The notes: generated by a model not told the origin, from the sequence alone. A stretch of 64,000 nucleotides of DNA from Prevotella sp. (GCA_017650905.1 JAGCDZ010000100.1:165634-229633), one strand, 5' to 3'; shown: positions 43,885 through 53,085, numbered from the stretch's first letter. Made by a program: numbers and translations.

Positions 43885-46209
43885 TTACTTGTATTTCTTC
43901 ACTCGGTCATCGTTGATAATGCCTTGCCAGTTGAGACCGAAAGCGAAGTCGTATGAGTTTCCATCAGCATCCTGATAGCATTGCATGTCACGCGGCACGT
44001 CTTCCTGTTGTTCTTCCACCGTTTTCATGTCAGCAGGCATCTGCATGGGTAGTAGGGCAGAGGGTTCCGCCTTACCACTGATCATGTCGAGCAGGGCCTG
44101 ATGCTGTACGTTGAAGGAGATCAGGATAGCATCGGCAGAAGGCTCAATCTCAGAGAGCACTACAGGACGCCCTGTCTCTAAGATCACCACAACGGGTTTC
44201 TCTCCCATGGCTTCCTTGGTCTCACTCACCAACAGCATATCATCGCGGTTATAGCATTTCACGGTCTTTCCTCTGAAACTGCGATTAGTGGTTTTCTCCA
44301 TAGGGTCGCCACCAGCAATGCTCACAGCGCGGGCATCCTTCGCCGTATAGTCATCATATTGTAGACTGAACGGCATATAGCCGTTACCACCCTTCTTCAC
44401 GTCATCGTAGGTGAAACCGAAACCTGTGCTCGGCTCTTCAATAATACAGATGGCAAAGTCTGCCTTCGCGGGCTCATCTACTACATCGAAATACTTCTTG
44501 ACGAGGTTGAGGTCTATCGGTTCCACCGTCTTTTCCTCAGAGATACCACCCCATGCACCCGGGATAGCAGGGAAGTGGCGCTTGGGTATATATACTTTCT
44601 TGCGGTCTTTCACGGGTAGTACCTGATTAGCGTGATTCTTCAGCATCACGATGGATTTCAGCTGAGCCTCGTAGCCTGCCTGCATATATTCAGGCTTTCC
44701 TACGATCTTTGAGGTTTCTGCAGGGTCGAGATAAGGATTCTCGAACAGGCCTACGCGGAATACATTGAGTAACAAGCGACGAGCTGAGAGCTCGAACCGC
44801 TCGCGGGCACTCTCCTCTCCAAACTCCTTGCTCCACATCTGATAAGCCTCTACCACAGGCCCAATCTCATTATTCCCGCCAAACTGATCCACGCCAGCCT
44901 GAAGGATCTTATAATGGCGCTCGGCCTCGTTGAAGGCTTCCATGCCCCAAGGTTTGCCACCACGAGGACTGTCAAGCACTTTCATATCCTTCGTGATACC
45001 CCAGTCTGTGCAAACCACACCTTCAAACTTAGCCTCGTCGCGCAACTGCTGTTGGATGAGCCATTTGCTGTAGCTGCCACCCACATTTTCACCTGAGGGA
45101 TCCTGGTTCCAAAGAATGCTGTAGATTGGCATCACGGCCGAAGCCATCTCCGTTCCTCCCTCCAGATGGAAGGCACCCTCCACAAACGAACGCTTGTGCA
45201 TCTCACGGTTGTTGCCAGGATAGACGGCATATTTGCCAGAGGCGTAGTGGGAGTCACGCCCGCCTTCCTGAGCACCATAGCCATACCAGTGTTTCACCAT
45301 CGCATTCACGCTCTTCATGCCCCAACCCTTTGTCTCTGGCGTGGTCTGGAAGGCATCGCAATAGGCGCGAGCCATGTCCGTAGAGAGTTGCGGATCTTCA
45401 CCGAAGGTGCCGCTAAAACGCGACCATCTGGGGTCGGTAGCGATATCTACCTGAGGCGACAAAGCTGTGGCGATACCCAAAGCCCGGTATTCCTCGGAGG
45501 CGATTTCTCCGAAACGGTACATCAATTGGGGATCGAAGGTGGCTGCCAGTCCGAGAGACGTCGGCCAGAGCGATATCTGTCCACCAGCACCGGCATTGTA
45601 TTCCGTTGTGGCCATCGCCTCATGACGGGGATCAGAACTTGTATTGGCAGGGATGCCGTAATCGAGCCCTTCGACGAAAGCCTGCATGTTGTTATTCCAT
45701 TCTGCTGCGATGGCCGGCGTCTCTACACGCGTCACTAAAACGGCACGCAGATGATCGTCACGCAGGAATTTCTTTTGGTCGTCAGAAAGATCGGAGGCTT
45801 TCGCGCCACTCTCGTCGAATGGTTTCCCTTCGTAGTTTGAGGCACCGAACCCCATCCTGTCTACCATCGGCACTGACTGATGACTGCTATAGAGCATCAG
45901 TCCCGCTATTTCTTCTATTGAAAGTTGGGAGGCGAGGTCGGCAGCACGTTCCTGAGCAGAGAGCCGCCAGTCTTCGTAGGCATCCAGAGAGTCATTGCGG
46001 TTCAGGTCTTTAAAGGCAAAACCATCTATTGTCAGGATCTTCACGCCCGACTGTGGGGAATAGCCCAGCGTGGGTCCGCCTTTCTGTGTCACTAACATAA
46101 AAGAATCCACCGCCTGCTCCGACCATTTCTGGCCATCACACGCCGTCAGACCCACGAGCATTCCACCCATGGTCATCATCATCAAAACTTTCGACTTTCT
46201 CATAGACAT
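43885..46209 (-). CDS. GH3 beta-glycosidase lipoprotein
   Basis: 774 residues. The lipobox LVGLTACDG marks an acylated Cys near residue 24. Domain 1 (TIM barrel) contains the acid-base region and the nucleophile in FEGVVCTDWGITKDM near residue 402; LSPQVDIATDPRWSRFSGTFGEDP near 245 and KHWYGYGAQEGGRDSHY near 300 are standard GH3 segments. The C-terminal sandwich domain follows (VVVILETGRPVVL near 670). It lacks the fibronectin III tail common in beta-glucosidases, which fits the length. Substrate may be beta-glucosides or beta-xylosides. It stands alone between a terminator and the tRNA gene, and no -7 element was found in front. Confidence 0.92.
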   Translation of the reverse strand: MSMRKSKVLMMMTMGGMLVGLTACDGQKWSEQAVDSFMLVTQKGGPTLGYSPQSGVKILTIDGFAFKDLNRNDSLDAYEDWRLSAQERAADLASQLSIEEIAGLMLYSSHQSVPMVDRMGFGASNYEGKPFDESGAKASDLSDDQKKFLRDDHLRAVLVTRVETPAIAAEWNNNMQAFVEGLDYGIPANTSSDPRHEAMATTEYNAGAGGQISLWPTSLGLAATFDPQLMYRFGEIASEEYRALGIATALSPQVDIATDPRWSRFSGTFGEDPQLSTDMARAYCDAFQTTPETKGWGMKSVNAMVKHWYGYGAQEGGRDSHYASGKYAVYPGNNREMHKRSFVEGAFHLEGGTEMASAVMPIYSILWNQDPSGENVGGSYSKWLIQQQLRDEAKFEGVVCTDWGITKDMKVLDSPRGGKPWGMEAFNEAERHYKILQAGVDQFGGNNEIGPVVEAYQMWSKEFGEESARERFELSARRLLLNVFRVGLFENPYLDPAETSKIVGKPEYMQAGYEAQLKSIVMLKNHANQVLPVKDRKKVYIPKRHFPAIPGAWGGISEEKTVEPIDLNLVKKYFDVVDEPAKADFAICIIEEPSTGFGFTYDDVKKGGNGYMPFSLQYDDYTAKDARAVSIAGGDPMEKTTNRSFRGKTVKCYNRDDMLLVSETKEAMGEKPVVVILETGRPVVLSEIEPSADAILISFNVQHQALLDMISGKAEPSALLPMQMPADMKTVEEQQEDVPRDMQCYQDADGNSYDFAFGLNWQGIINDDRVKKYK

Positions 46210-46243
46210 TATTATTTAGTAAATTATTTATAGTTAAGAAAAA

Positions 46244-46271
46244 AGCGCTGTGAGTAATGTCTCACAGCACT
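46244..46271 (-). terminator. Terminator after tRNA-Leu
   Basis: An 11-bp stem (one G-T pair) with loop ACATTA and a six-T run on the minus strand, about 30 bases downstream of the tRNA gene. Confidence 0.85.
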
Positions 46272-46298
46272 TTACCTTGGTGGATAACCTTTTACTTG

Positions 46299-46380
46299 TA
46301 CCCAGAGCCGGGGTCGAACCGGCACGGGTTGCCCCACTGGTGTTTGAGACCAGCGCGTCTACCGATTCCGCCATCTGGGC
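46299..46380 (-). tRNA. tRNA-Leu (anticodon CAA)
   Basis: Minus-strand cloverleaf of 82 bases. The acceptor stem GCCCAGA pairs with TCTGGGT (one G-U), the anticodon stem is CTGGT/ACCAG around loop CTCAAAC (anticodon CAA, reading UUG), there is a long variable arm, and the T-arm is CCGGTTCGACCCCGG. CCA is not encoded. A TACCTTTG promoter element lies upstream. Confidence 0.95.
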
Positions 46381-46416
46381 GTCACAACGCAGCAGGTTTC
46401 TTAACCAAAGCGGGTG

Positions 46417-46424
46417 CAAAGGTA
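46417..46424 (-). promoter_or_regulatory. -7 promoter element for tRNA-Leu
   Basis: TACCTTTG on the minus strand, 37 bases upstream of the mature tRNA 5' end. Confidence 0.6.
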
Positions 46425-46497
46425 CTACAAATTTCTGAAACTGCAAAAGTTTCTGATAAAAAAATGAAAAATACTTGCTCATATCAACTTTTTTGCG

Positions 46498-46505
46498 TAC
46501 CTTCG
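46498..46505 (+). promoter_or_regulatory. Near-consensus -7 element for manC
   Basis: TACCTTCG (one mismatch to TAnnTTTG), 32 bases upstream of the manC ATG. Confidence 0.4.
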
Positions 46506-46536
46506 CCCACAGAAACGAGAACTATAGATATTATAG

Positions 46537-47631
46537 ATGGAAAAAACAGATAAGAGAAACTTCTGTGTTATTCTCGCAGGAGGCCGCGGCAGACGCCTGT
46601 GGCCATGTAGCAGAGAACTGTATCCCAAGCAGTTTATGGATTTCTTCGGTACGGGACGCACGCAGTTGCAAGCCACCTATGACCGTTTTGTGAGATTACT
46701 GCCAAAGGAGAATATATATGTTTGTACGTCTCAGGAATACCTGGAACTGACCAAGGAACAGTTGCCTGAGGTATCGGATCACAATATCCTTGTGGAGCCC
46801 GTTCATCGGAATACGGGACCCAGTGTAGCTTGGACGGCTATGCGTATTGCCCGTATCAATCCAGAGGCGAATGTCATCATCACGCCTTCCGACCAGATGG
46901 TGTTGAATGACGAGGCTTTCAAGCGGAGTCTTGCAATCGGTGTGGGCTATGTTGCAGAAAACAATGTATTGCTGACAATGGGTGTGAAGCCTACCAGACC
47001 AGAGCCCGGCTATGGCTATATCCAGTTGGGTGATTTGAGCTGCAAGCCCGATGTGTATTGTGTGAAGTCGTTTACGGAAAAGCCTGAACGTGAGTTCGCA
47101 ACGATGTTCATGAATAGTGGAGAGTTCTATTGGAATACGGGTATTTTCCTCTCCAATGCGCGTCATCTGCTGAATAGCTTTATGCAGATCTTCCCTGAAG
47201 TGCTCCGCCATTTGGAAGAGGAGATCCCGAACTACACGTATGAACAGGAGATGGCATATGTGAAAGAGAACTATCCACGTTATCCGAATGTCTCGCTCGA
47301 CTATGCCATTCTGGAACAGAGTAAGGGCGTGTTTGTGATGAAGTGCGACTTTGGCTGGGCTGACCTCGGTACTTGGCATGGGATTTATGAGGCCATGCGA
47401 AAGACGGACGACGACAATGTGGTAATCGACTCGGAGGTAGTCCTCGAGGAGTGTAGCGGCAATGTCATTAAGTTGCCGAAGGGACGGTTGGGCGTGATTA
47501 ATGGTCTGGAGGGCTACATCGTGGCCGAGAAGGACAATGTGCTACTCATCTGCAAGAAGGGCGACTCGTCGTCGCTGGTGCGTAAGTATGTGAGTGAGGT
47601 ACAGATTAAATACGGAGAAGAGTTTGTCTGA
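46537..47631 (+). CDS. manC: Mannose-1-phosphate guanylyltransferase
   Basis: 364 residues. The nucleotidyltransferase motif FCVILAGGRGRRLWPCSRELYPKQF opens the chain; NTGPSVAWTAMRIA near 90, ITPSDQMV near 111, the FTEKPE motif near 174 and the GYGYIQLG stretch near 160 are all GDP-mannose pyrophosphorylase features. It makes GDP-mannose from mannose 1-phosphate and GTP for surface glycans. It lacks the C-terminal phosphomannose isomerase half of the bifunctional form, typical of Bacteroidetes. It converges with the HIT gene at zero distance: the stop at 47631 is followed directly by the HIT stop on the other strand. Confidence 0.93.
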   Translation: MEKTDKRNFCVILAGGRGRRLWPCSRELYPKQFMDFFGTGRTQLQATYDRFVRLLPKENIYVCTSQEYLELTKEQLPEVSDHNILVEPVHRNTGPSVAWTAMRIARINPEANVIITPSDQMVLNDEAFKRSLAIGVGYVAENNVLLTMGVKPTRPEPGYGYIQLGDLSCKPDVYCVKSFTEKPEREFATMFMNSGEFYWNTGIFLSNARHLLNSFMQIFPEVLRHLEEEIPNYTYEQEMAYVKENYPRYPNVSLDYAILEQSKGVFVMKCDFGWADLGTWHGIYEAMRKTDDDNVVIDSEVVLEECSGNVIKLPKGRLGVINGLEGYIVAEKDNVLLICKKGDSSSLVRKYVSEVQIKYGEEFV

Positions 47632-48033
47632 TTAGACAAACTCTTCACGAATCTTAGCGGCGATTTCCTTGAATTCTTCTTCCGAGAGCTTCAAATGCTC
47701 GCGACGGAAATCCACATCCTTTTCCGACTGCATCGGAATGAGATGGATATGGGCATGGGGCACTTCGAGGCCGAGCACCACCTGAGCCACCTTCTTGCAT
47801 GGGAAGGCCTTCTTAATGGCGAGGGCCACGCATTTGGCAAACACCTGGTAGCGGGCAATTTCGTCGTCTTCCATGTCGAAGATATAATCTACCTCACGAC
47901 GGGGAATGACGAGGGTGTGACCTTTTACCAGCGGATTGATGTCGAGGAAAGCATAGAACTCCTCGTTTTCTGCGCACTTGTAGCTGGGAATCTCACCAGC
48001 AGCAATCTTACTGAATATATCCATATTATCCAA
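47632..48033 (-). CDS. HIT-family nucleotide hydrolase/transferase
   Basis: 133 residues: N-terminal FSKIAAGEIPSYKCAENEEF, and the histidine triad VPHAHIHLIPM near residue 98. Hint/HinT proteins cleave AMP-amine or dinucleotide bonds. Four HIT features fit: length, the LVKGHTLVIPRREV stretch, the DINP loop, and the triad. The start overlaps the greA stop by eight bases, so the two are translationally coupled. Confidence 0.92.
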   Translation of the reverse strand: MDNMDIFSKIAAGEIPSYKCAENEEFYAFLDINPLVKGHTLVIPRREVDYIFDMEDDEIARYQVFAKCVALAIKKAFPCKKVAQVVLGLEVPHAHIHLIPMQSEKDVDFRREHLKLSEEEFKEIAAKIREEFV

Positions 48034-48493
48034 CGGTTATTTTATCGATACGCAACTTGATGGTGCCACGGGGAATCTTGACTTCCACCTCGTCGCCCAC
48101 CTTATGGTTCAGCAGGCCTTGGGCAATAGGCGTCTTGATAGAGATCTTTCCCTCGCGGAGGTTCGCCTCGCTCTCGCTGACAATGGTGTAGGTCATCTTT
48201 GCCTTATTCGTCATGTTGGTCATCTCCACCTTCGAGAGAATCTGCACGGAGTCGGTGCTCAGACGGCTGATATCCACAACCTTTGCTTCTGAGATGGTCA
48301 GTTTCAGCTGATTAATTTTATCCTCAAGATGCGCCTGAGCCTCTTTGGCGGCGTCATACTCACTGTTCTCACTCAAGTCGCCCTTCTCACGAGCCTCGGC
48401 GATGGCTGCTGAGGCCTTGGGGCGTTCAATGCTTTCTAAGCGTTTCAGTTCGGCTATCAGTTTGTCGTAGCCTTCTTGTGACATATATGCCAT
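48026..48493 (-). CDS. greA: Transcription elongation factor GreA
   Basis: 155 residues. The N-terminal coiled coil carries the tip AREKGDLSENSEYDAAKE with the acidic residues that reach into the RNA polymerase channel; the C-terminal domain has ISIKTPIAQGLLNHKVGDEVEV. It rescues backtracked polymerase by transcript cleavage. A 114-base leader precedes it, holding a terminator hairpin and a tiny ORF (see 48547-48588). Confidence 0.95.
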   Translation of the reverse strand: MAYMSQEGYDKLIAELKRLESIERPKASAAIAEAREKGDLSENSEYDAAKEAQAHLEDKINQLKLTISEAKVVDISRLSTDSVQILSKVEMTNMTNKAKMTYTIVSESEANLREGKISIKTPIAQGLLNHKVGDEVEVKIPRGTIKLRIDKITVG

Positions 48494-48546
48494 GATGTTT
48501 ACAATTTAATTAGTTTCAACTTTAGTTAGACAGACAAAAAACAAAA

Positions 48547-48588
48547 GAATCCCGACTTTTCTTATGTCGGAATCCTCGCTGTTAGCAT
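48547..48588 (-). promoter_or_regulatory. greA leader: terminator hairpin overlapped by an 8-codon ORF
   Basis: On the minus strand, downstream of the promoter at 48614-48621, a 10-bp stem (48566-48575 with 48547-48556, two wobble pairs) is followed by TTTTGTTTTTT. It can end the PAP2 transcript, but it also lies inside the greA leader. A mini-ORF MLTARIPT (48588 to 48562) reads through the 5' arm and stops in the loop, the layout of an attenuator. Confidence 0.6.
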
Positions 48589-48613
48589 GTCTTTATCCTT
48601 ACTTATCCGTTTG

Positions 48614-48621
48614 CAAAGGTA
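48614..48621 (-). promoter_or_regulatory. -7 promoter element for greA/HIT
   Basis: TACCTTTG on the minus strand between the PAP2 stop (48626) and the hairpin; transcription start predicted near 48607. Confidence 0.6.
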
Positions 48622-48625
48622 GGCA

Positions 48626-49597
48626 TTATTTTCGAATCGGCCAAATTTTTCCGTATAAAAAATGCAAAACGGCAAAGATGACGATGCCAGACACCCAGCC
48701 TCCCAGAACGTCGATGGCATAGTGCGCCAGGATATAGACGGTGGCCAGACACATCAGTACGAACAGCGGCAGCATGCCATAGAACAGAATCCGATTGCCG
48801 CTACGCCAGGCCAGAATCATGAGGATGGTGGTTACGCCGACATGACTGCTGGGGAAGGCTGCTGTGGGACGTTCGCCTGCAGCATGGGCATTTTCTACCA
48901 TGTGGTAGAAGAAACCGTCGCTATAGCCAGGCATGGGCAGTGGCTGATTGTGGGTGGCGAAATAGTCGTAAACATTGGGAAATATGCCTTGTGCGATGTT
49001 CTCAATGCCTGCTGCCAGATAATAGTATTGCGGACCCGTGACAGGCAGGAAGATAAATATAACGTAATAGATGAAGAACGAAGTCAGGATGATGAAGGCC
49101 GTACGGTCGAACTCCTTGTAACGGCAGAAGAAGTAAAACAGTGTCACAAGAGCGATCATCGGGAAATACGAAACGTAGCCTAAATGCATGAGTTCGCTGA
49201 ACACGGGATGTGACCATGACTGCGCGAAGAACAATGCAGGCTGACAGCCGAAGAGCTGTTGCTCGTAGCCTGCAAACACGTGGTCGAGATTGGGGAAGAT
49301 GCGATTCAGCAGATAGGTATCGGGATACCACCAGGACAAGAGCGCCAACTGTGCGACGATACGGCAGAGATGTGTAAAGCGGCATGGAATCATGCGATAC
49401 ACCGCCCAGAGTGCCAGTGTCATCATCACGATGCGGAAGCGGCCCCAGAGCATAGGCTCCGGATCCTGTATTTTTGTATAGGTGAAGAGCATCAGCAGCA
49501 GTGTCAGCAACAGATAGCCCATCACGACCCATTCCACTGCCAGCAACCCTTTCCGAGGCTTCTTCTCTATCTCAAACAGAAACTTTAAACTATTCAC
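48626..49597 (-). CDS. PAP2-family membrane phosphatase (AUR1-like)
   Basis: 323 residues from a GTG start six bases after the previous gene's stop (TGAGAAGTG). About six membrane helices. The PAP2 motifs are GERPTAAFPSSHVGVTT near residue 240 and ILAHYAIDVLGGWVSG near 290 with the catalytic His. Such PAP2_3 proteins resemble inositol-phosphoceramide synthases and phosphatidate phosphatases; Bacteroidales make inositol sphingolipids, so a lipid-headgroup role is possible but unproven. Cotranscribed with the epimerase gene. Confidence 0.85.
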   Translation of the reverse strand: MNSLKFLFEIEKKPRKGLLAVEWVVMGYLLLTLLLMLFTYTKIQDPEPMLWGRFRIVMMTLALWAVYRMIPCRFTHLCRIVAQLALLSWWYPDTYLLNRIFPNLDHVFAGYEQQLFGCQPALFFAQSWSHPVFSELMHLGYVSYFPMIALVTLFYFFCRYKEFDRTAFIILTSFFIYYVIFIFLPVTGPQYYYLAAGIENIAQGIFPNVYDYFATHNQPLPMPGYSDGFFYHMVENAHAAGERPTAAFPSSHVGVTTILMILAWRSGNRILFYGMLPLFVLMCLATVYILAHYAIDVLGGWVSGIVIFAVLHFLYGKIWPIRK

Positions 49598-49600
49598 TTC

Positions 49601-50596
49601 TCACAGCCATTTGTTTTCTTTGTACCATTGGATCGTTCGTCTGACGCCCTCTTCCAGCTGCACCTTCGGCTGATAGCCGAGTTCATCGGTGGCGGGCTGG
49701 ATATCGCAGCGCCAGTTACGTTGCTTGAGAATATTGTACTTGTCGTTGTTCAGTGCCGTTACCTTGCCCGTCATCCGTCCGATGTATTCACCGAAGAAGG
49801 TCACGATACGCAGCACCCATACAGGCGCTGTAATACGGATCCACCAAGGACGGCCCAATGCTTCATGAATGAGATTGCTGAACGTAGCACTTTGGTACAC
49901 CTCACCATCAGAGAGAAAATACTTGCGGCCATTCTCACCCTTCTCCAAAGCGAGGAATACTGCCTGCACCACATCCTCGACATAGACAAACGTGATGTCC
50001 TGACGCTGATAGCCGACGGCAAAGTCAGAATGCTGCTTAATGCTCTTTGCCATGATGAAGTAGTCCTTTTCCCGAGGACCATACACACCCGTCGGCCTTA
50101 GAATAATATATGGTAAGCGTGCACCTAAAGTATCCAGATATCGTTCTGCTGCCAGTTTACTGCGTCCGTATTCGGTATTCGGCTGTGGCGTGTCGCTCTC
50201 ACGGATCTCCTCATAAGGCTGCTGTTCCTTGATGGCACCGAAAATGCTAAGGCTGCTCACAAAGACAAAGCGCTTAAGAGGCATCCCCACTTCGAGCAAT
50301 GCATCTGCTAAGTTCTTCGTTCCCTCAGTATTGATGCGATGGAAATCGGCTTTATTCAGGCACTTCGTCACGCCGGCAGCATGCACCACATAATCGAAAT
50401 CCTGACCCCGCAGTTGTTCCACAAGCTGTGCCTTCGACGAGAGGTTGAGTTCGATGAACCGTATACGCTCATCCTGCAGCCATTCCCTCGAACTGCTCTT
50501 GCGGATAGCCGCCCACGTTTCGAAGCCCCGCTTCAAGGCTTCTTCCACGATAAATGAACCTATAAAACCGCTTGCACCAGTAATTAATATCTTCAT
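49601..50596 (-). CDS. NAD-dependent sugar epimerase/dehydratase (extended SDR)
   Basis: 331 residues from the ATG at 50596 (MKILITGASGFIGSFI); the frame runs further upstream but the TACCTTTG element at 50616-50623 lies in that part. The Rossmann motif TGASGFIG, VHAAGVTK near 78, FVSSLSIFG near 118 and the catalytic pair Y148/K152 in TEYGRSKLAAE identify an extended SDR. Substrate is unknown; hopanoid-, sterol- or sugar-nucleotide SDRs are alternatives. It is followed by the PAP2 gene with a 3-base gap, which hints at a lipid- or glycolipid-related job. Confidence 0.85.
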   Translation of the reverse strand: MKILITGASGFIGSFIVEEALKRGFETWAAIRKSSSREWLQDERIRFIELNLSSKAQLVEQLRGQDFDYVVHAAGVTKCLNKADFHRINTEGTKNLADALLEVGMPLKRFVFVSSLSIFGAIKEQQPYEEIRESDTPQPNTEYGRSKLAAERYLDTLGARLPYIILRPTGVYGPREKDYFIMAKSIKQHSDFAVGYQRQDITFVYVEDVVQAVFLALEKGENGRKYFLSDGEVYQSATFSNLIHEALGRPWWIRITAPVWVLRIVTFFGEYIGRMTGKVTALNNDKYNILKQRNWRCDIQPATDELGYQPKVQLEEGVRRTIQWYKENKWL

Positions 50597-50615
50597 TCGA
50601 TACGAATTTTGTCTG

Positions 50616-50623
50616 CAAAGGTA
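50616..50623 (-). promoter_or_regulatory. -7 promoter element for the epimerase/PAP2 operon
   Basis: TACCTTTG on the minus strand, 20 bases upstream of the ATG. Confidence 0.6.
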
Positions 50624-50720
50624 TAATTTTTTTATGGAACATAAAGTCACGAAGACACAAAGAAAAGTTAAAAAGGGAAAAAACTTAGTGTCTTCGTATC
50701 TTTGTGTTCAGTTTTTTTGT

Positions 50721-50728
50721 TATCTTTG
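50721..50728 (+). promoter_or_regulatory. -7 promoter element for rnr
   Basis: TATCTTTG, 26 bases upstream of the ATG at 50754. A second TATCTTTG lies at 50697-50704, overlapping a 9-bp inverted repeat (CGAAGACAC about 50650, GTGTCTTCG about 50689), so two promoters or a regulated one are possible. Confidence 0.55.
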
Positions 50729-50753
50729 CCGAAAACTAAGATATTACAACTCT

Positions 50754-52949
50754 ATGGGAAAAAAGAAAGGTGGAAAAAGACTGGGCAAGAAGCAGATTAG
50801 TGAACTGCTTCAGAATCTCTTCCAGCACAATCCGAACGAGACTTTCTCGTTCAAGCAGATATTCAAGGCTTTGAAACTCGACACCCATCCGTTGAAGATG
50901 CTCGCCATCGACACGATGGAGGAGATGGCTTGGGACGACTTCCTGAGTAAGGTTGGTGAAAACGCCTATCGTCTGAACATGAAGACGCAGGTTCAGGAAG
51001 GTATCTTCCGTCGCAAGGCCAATGGTCGCAACTCATTCCTGCCCGATGATGGTGGAACGCCTGTATTCGTGGCTGAGCGCAACTCGATGTCGGCGATGGA
51101 CGGCGACAAGGTGAAGGTGTCGTATATGGCCCGTCGCGACAAGCATATCAAGGAGGCGATGGTCATCGAGATTGTCCGTCGTGCCCATGATATGATTGTG
51201 GGTAAGCTGCGTGTTGATAAGGACTGGGCCTTCCTGATTCCGCAGGATTCTACCTTCGTTCACGATATCATCATTCCCAAGCGTAAGCTGAAGGGTGGAA
51301 AGACCGACGACAAGGCGGTGGTGAAGGTCACTCAGTGGCCCGACAACGAGCATAAGAACATCATTGGTGCCGTTGTCGATGTATTGGGTAAGACGGGTGA
51401 GAACAATGCCGAGATGCATGCCATCCTCGCTCAGTACAACCTGCCCTATAAATACCCGAAGAATGTGGAGGATGCTGCTGAGAAGATTGATGCGACCATC
51501 ACGCAGCAGGAGATTGATCGTCGTGAGGACTTCCGCGATGTATTTACCTGCACCATCGACCCCAAGGATGCCAAGGACTTCGACGATGCCCTTTCCATCC
51601 GCAAGCTCGACAGCGGTCTTTGGGAAGTGGGTGTGCATATCGCTGATGTCAGTCATTATGTGAAAGAAGGCTCCACTATTGATAAGGAGGCCTACAATCG
51701 TGCCACGAGCATCTACCTCGTCGACCGTACCATTCCGATGCTGCCTGAACGTCTCTGTAACTTCATCTGCTCGTTGCGTCCTGACGAAGAAAAACTCTGC
51801 TACAGCGTAATCTTCCAGCTCGACGATGAGGCCAATGTCAAGAAGTGGCATCTGGCCCATACCATTATCAAGAGCAATCGCCGCTATGCTTATGAGGAGG
51901 TGCAGCAGATACTCGAGGACAATGGTGTAAAGGATGGTACCGGAGAGCCTGCTCCCGCAGCCACGAAGAAGAATCCCTATAAGGGTGAGAATGCCACCGA
52001 ACTGATTGTGCTCGATGCCCTTGCCAAGAAACTGCGTGCCGCCCGTTTCAAGAACGGCTCCGTGAAGTTCGACCGCGAGGAACTGCATTTCGATATCGAT
52101 GAGAATGGCAAGCCCATAAAGGCCTACTTCAAGATGTCGAAGGATGCCAACAAGCTCATCGAGGAGTTCATGCTGCTCGCCAACCGCACTGTAGCCGAGT
52201 CGATAGGCCGCGTGAAGAAAGGTCAGAAAGCCAAGACCTTGCCCTATCGTATTCACGACCAGCCCGATCCTCAGAAACTCGAGAATCTGCGTCAATTCGT
52301 CTCGAAGTTCGGTTATAAGGTGAAGACCAGCGGTACGAAGGGTGCCATCACCAAGTCGCTCAATGCGCTGATGTCGGATGCTGAAGGAACCCGCGAACAG
52401 AACGCCATCGAGACCGTCGCTTTGCGTGCGATGATGAAGGCGAAATACAGTGTCCACAACATCGGTCACTATGGCCTTGCTTTTGATTATTACACCCACT
52501 TCACTTCACCTATCCGTCGTTATCCCGACATGATGGTACATCGTCTGCTGACAAAGTATCAGGATGGTGCCCGTTCGGCGAATAAGGATAAGTATGAGGA
52601 GTTCTGCGAGCATTGCAGTGATATGGAGCAGATTTCGCAGAATGCTGAGCGCGACTCTATCAAGTACAAGATGGTGGAGTTTATGGAGGACAAGATCGGC
52701 AACATCTACGATGCCCATATCTCCGGCCTTACCTCCTATGGCGTCTACGCCCAGATCGACGAGAATCACTGCGAGGGTATGATTCCTATCCGCGACCTTG
52801 GCAACGACTACTACGATTTCGACGAGAAGAACTTCGTCATCGTAGGCCGTCGTAACCATACGAAGTACCAGTTGGGCGATCCCATCCGCATTCAGGTGGC
52901 CCGCGCCAATCTGGAGCGCAAGCAACTCGACTTCACCTTAGCGGAGTAG
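50754..52949 (+). CDS. rnr: Ribonuclease R
   Basis: 731 residues from the ATG at 50754 (MGKKKGGKRLGKKQ), chosen over longer frames because of the promoter element in front and the basic N-terminus. An N-terminal winged-helix segment (NPNETFSFKQIFKALKL), cold-shock domains (DKVKVSYMARR, WAFLIPQD), the RNB catalytic core (DAKDFDDALSIRKL near 275, GVHIADVSHYVKEG), HYGLAFDYYTHFTSPIRRYPDMMVHRLL near 570, and a C-terminal S1 domain (SGLTSYGVYAQIDE) are all present. It degrades structured RNA 3' to 5'. Unlike E. coli the Lys-rich tail is short. Confidence 0.96.
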   Translation: MGKKKGGKRLGKKQISELLQNLFQHNPNETFSFKQIFKALKLDTHPLKMLAIDTMEEMAWDDFLSKVGENAYRLNMKTQVQEGIFRRKANGRNSFLPDDGGTPVFVAERNSMSAMDGDKVKVSYMARRDKHIKEAMVIEIVRRAHDMIVGKLRVDKDWAFLIPQDSTFVHDIIIPKRKLKGGKTDDKAVVKVTQWPDNEHKNIIGAVVDVLGKTGENNAEMHAILAQYNLPYKYPKNVEDAAEKIDATITQQEIDRREDFRDVFTCTIDPKDAKDFDDALSIRKLDSGLWEVGVHIADVSHYVKEGSTIDKEAYNRATSIYLVDRTIPMLPERLCNFICSLRPDEEKLCYSVIFQLDDEANVKKWHLAHTIIKSNRRYAYEEVQQILEDNGVKDGTGEPAPAATKKNPYKGENATELIVLDALAKKLRAARFKNGSVKFDREELHFDIDENGKPIKAYFKMSKDANKLIEEFMLLANRTVAESIGRVKKGQKAKTLPYRIHDQPDPQKLENLRQFVSKFGYKVKTSGTKGAITKSLNALMSDAEGTREQNAIETVALRAMMKAKYSVHNIGHYGLAFDYYTHFTSPIRRYPDMMVHRLLTKYQDGARSANKDKYEEFCEHCSDMEQISQNAERDSIKYKMVEFMEDKIGNIYDAHISGLTSYGVYAQIDENHCEGMIPIRDLGNDYYDFDEKNFVIVGRRNHTKYQLGDPIRIQVARANLERKQLDFTLAE

Positions 52950-53071
52950 CCGCCGTAGATTCAGCCTGACGCCCGCGTACATAGTATTATTTCGCACGCG
53001 AGGAAATGTTAAAATGGCATTTTTTCGAAAAATTTTCCCGTATTTTCTTGGAAGATACTGGGAAAATTTCC

Positions 53072-53079
53072 TATCTTTG
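53072..53079 (+). promoter_or_regulatory. -7 promoter element for the AAA+ operon
   Basis: TATCTTTG, directly after the palindrome GGAAAATTTCC (53061-53071). The predicted transcript starts near 53086, about 395 bases before the AAA+ gene. Confidence 0.6.
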
Positions 53080-53085
53080 TCGCCG

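Noticed and set aside
50445-50753. Upstream extension of ribonuclease R
   Set aside because: Crosses the divergent epimerase gene and its promoter; TATCTTTG at 50721 sets the start at 50754.
51033-52499. 488-codon minus-strand frame
   Set aside because: Antisense shadow of ribonuclease R; no motifs.
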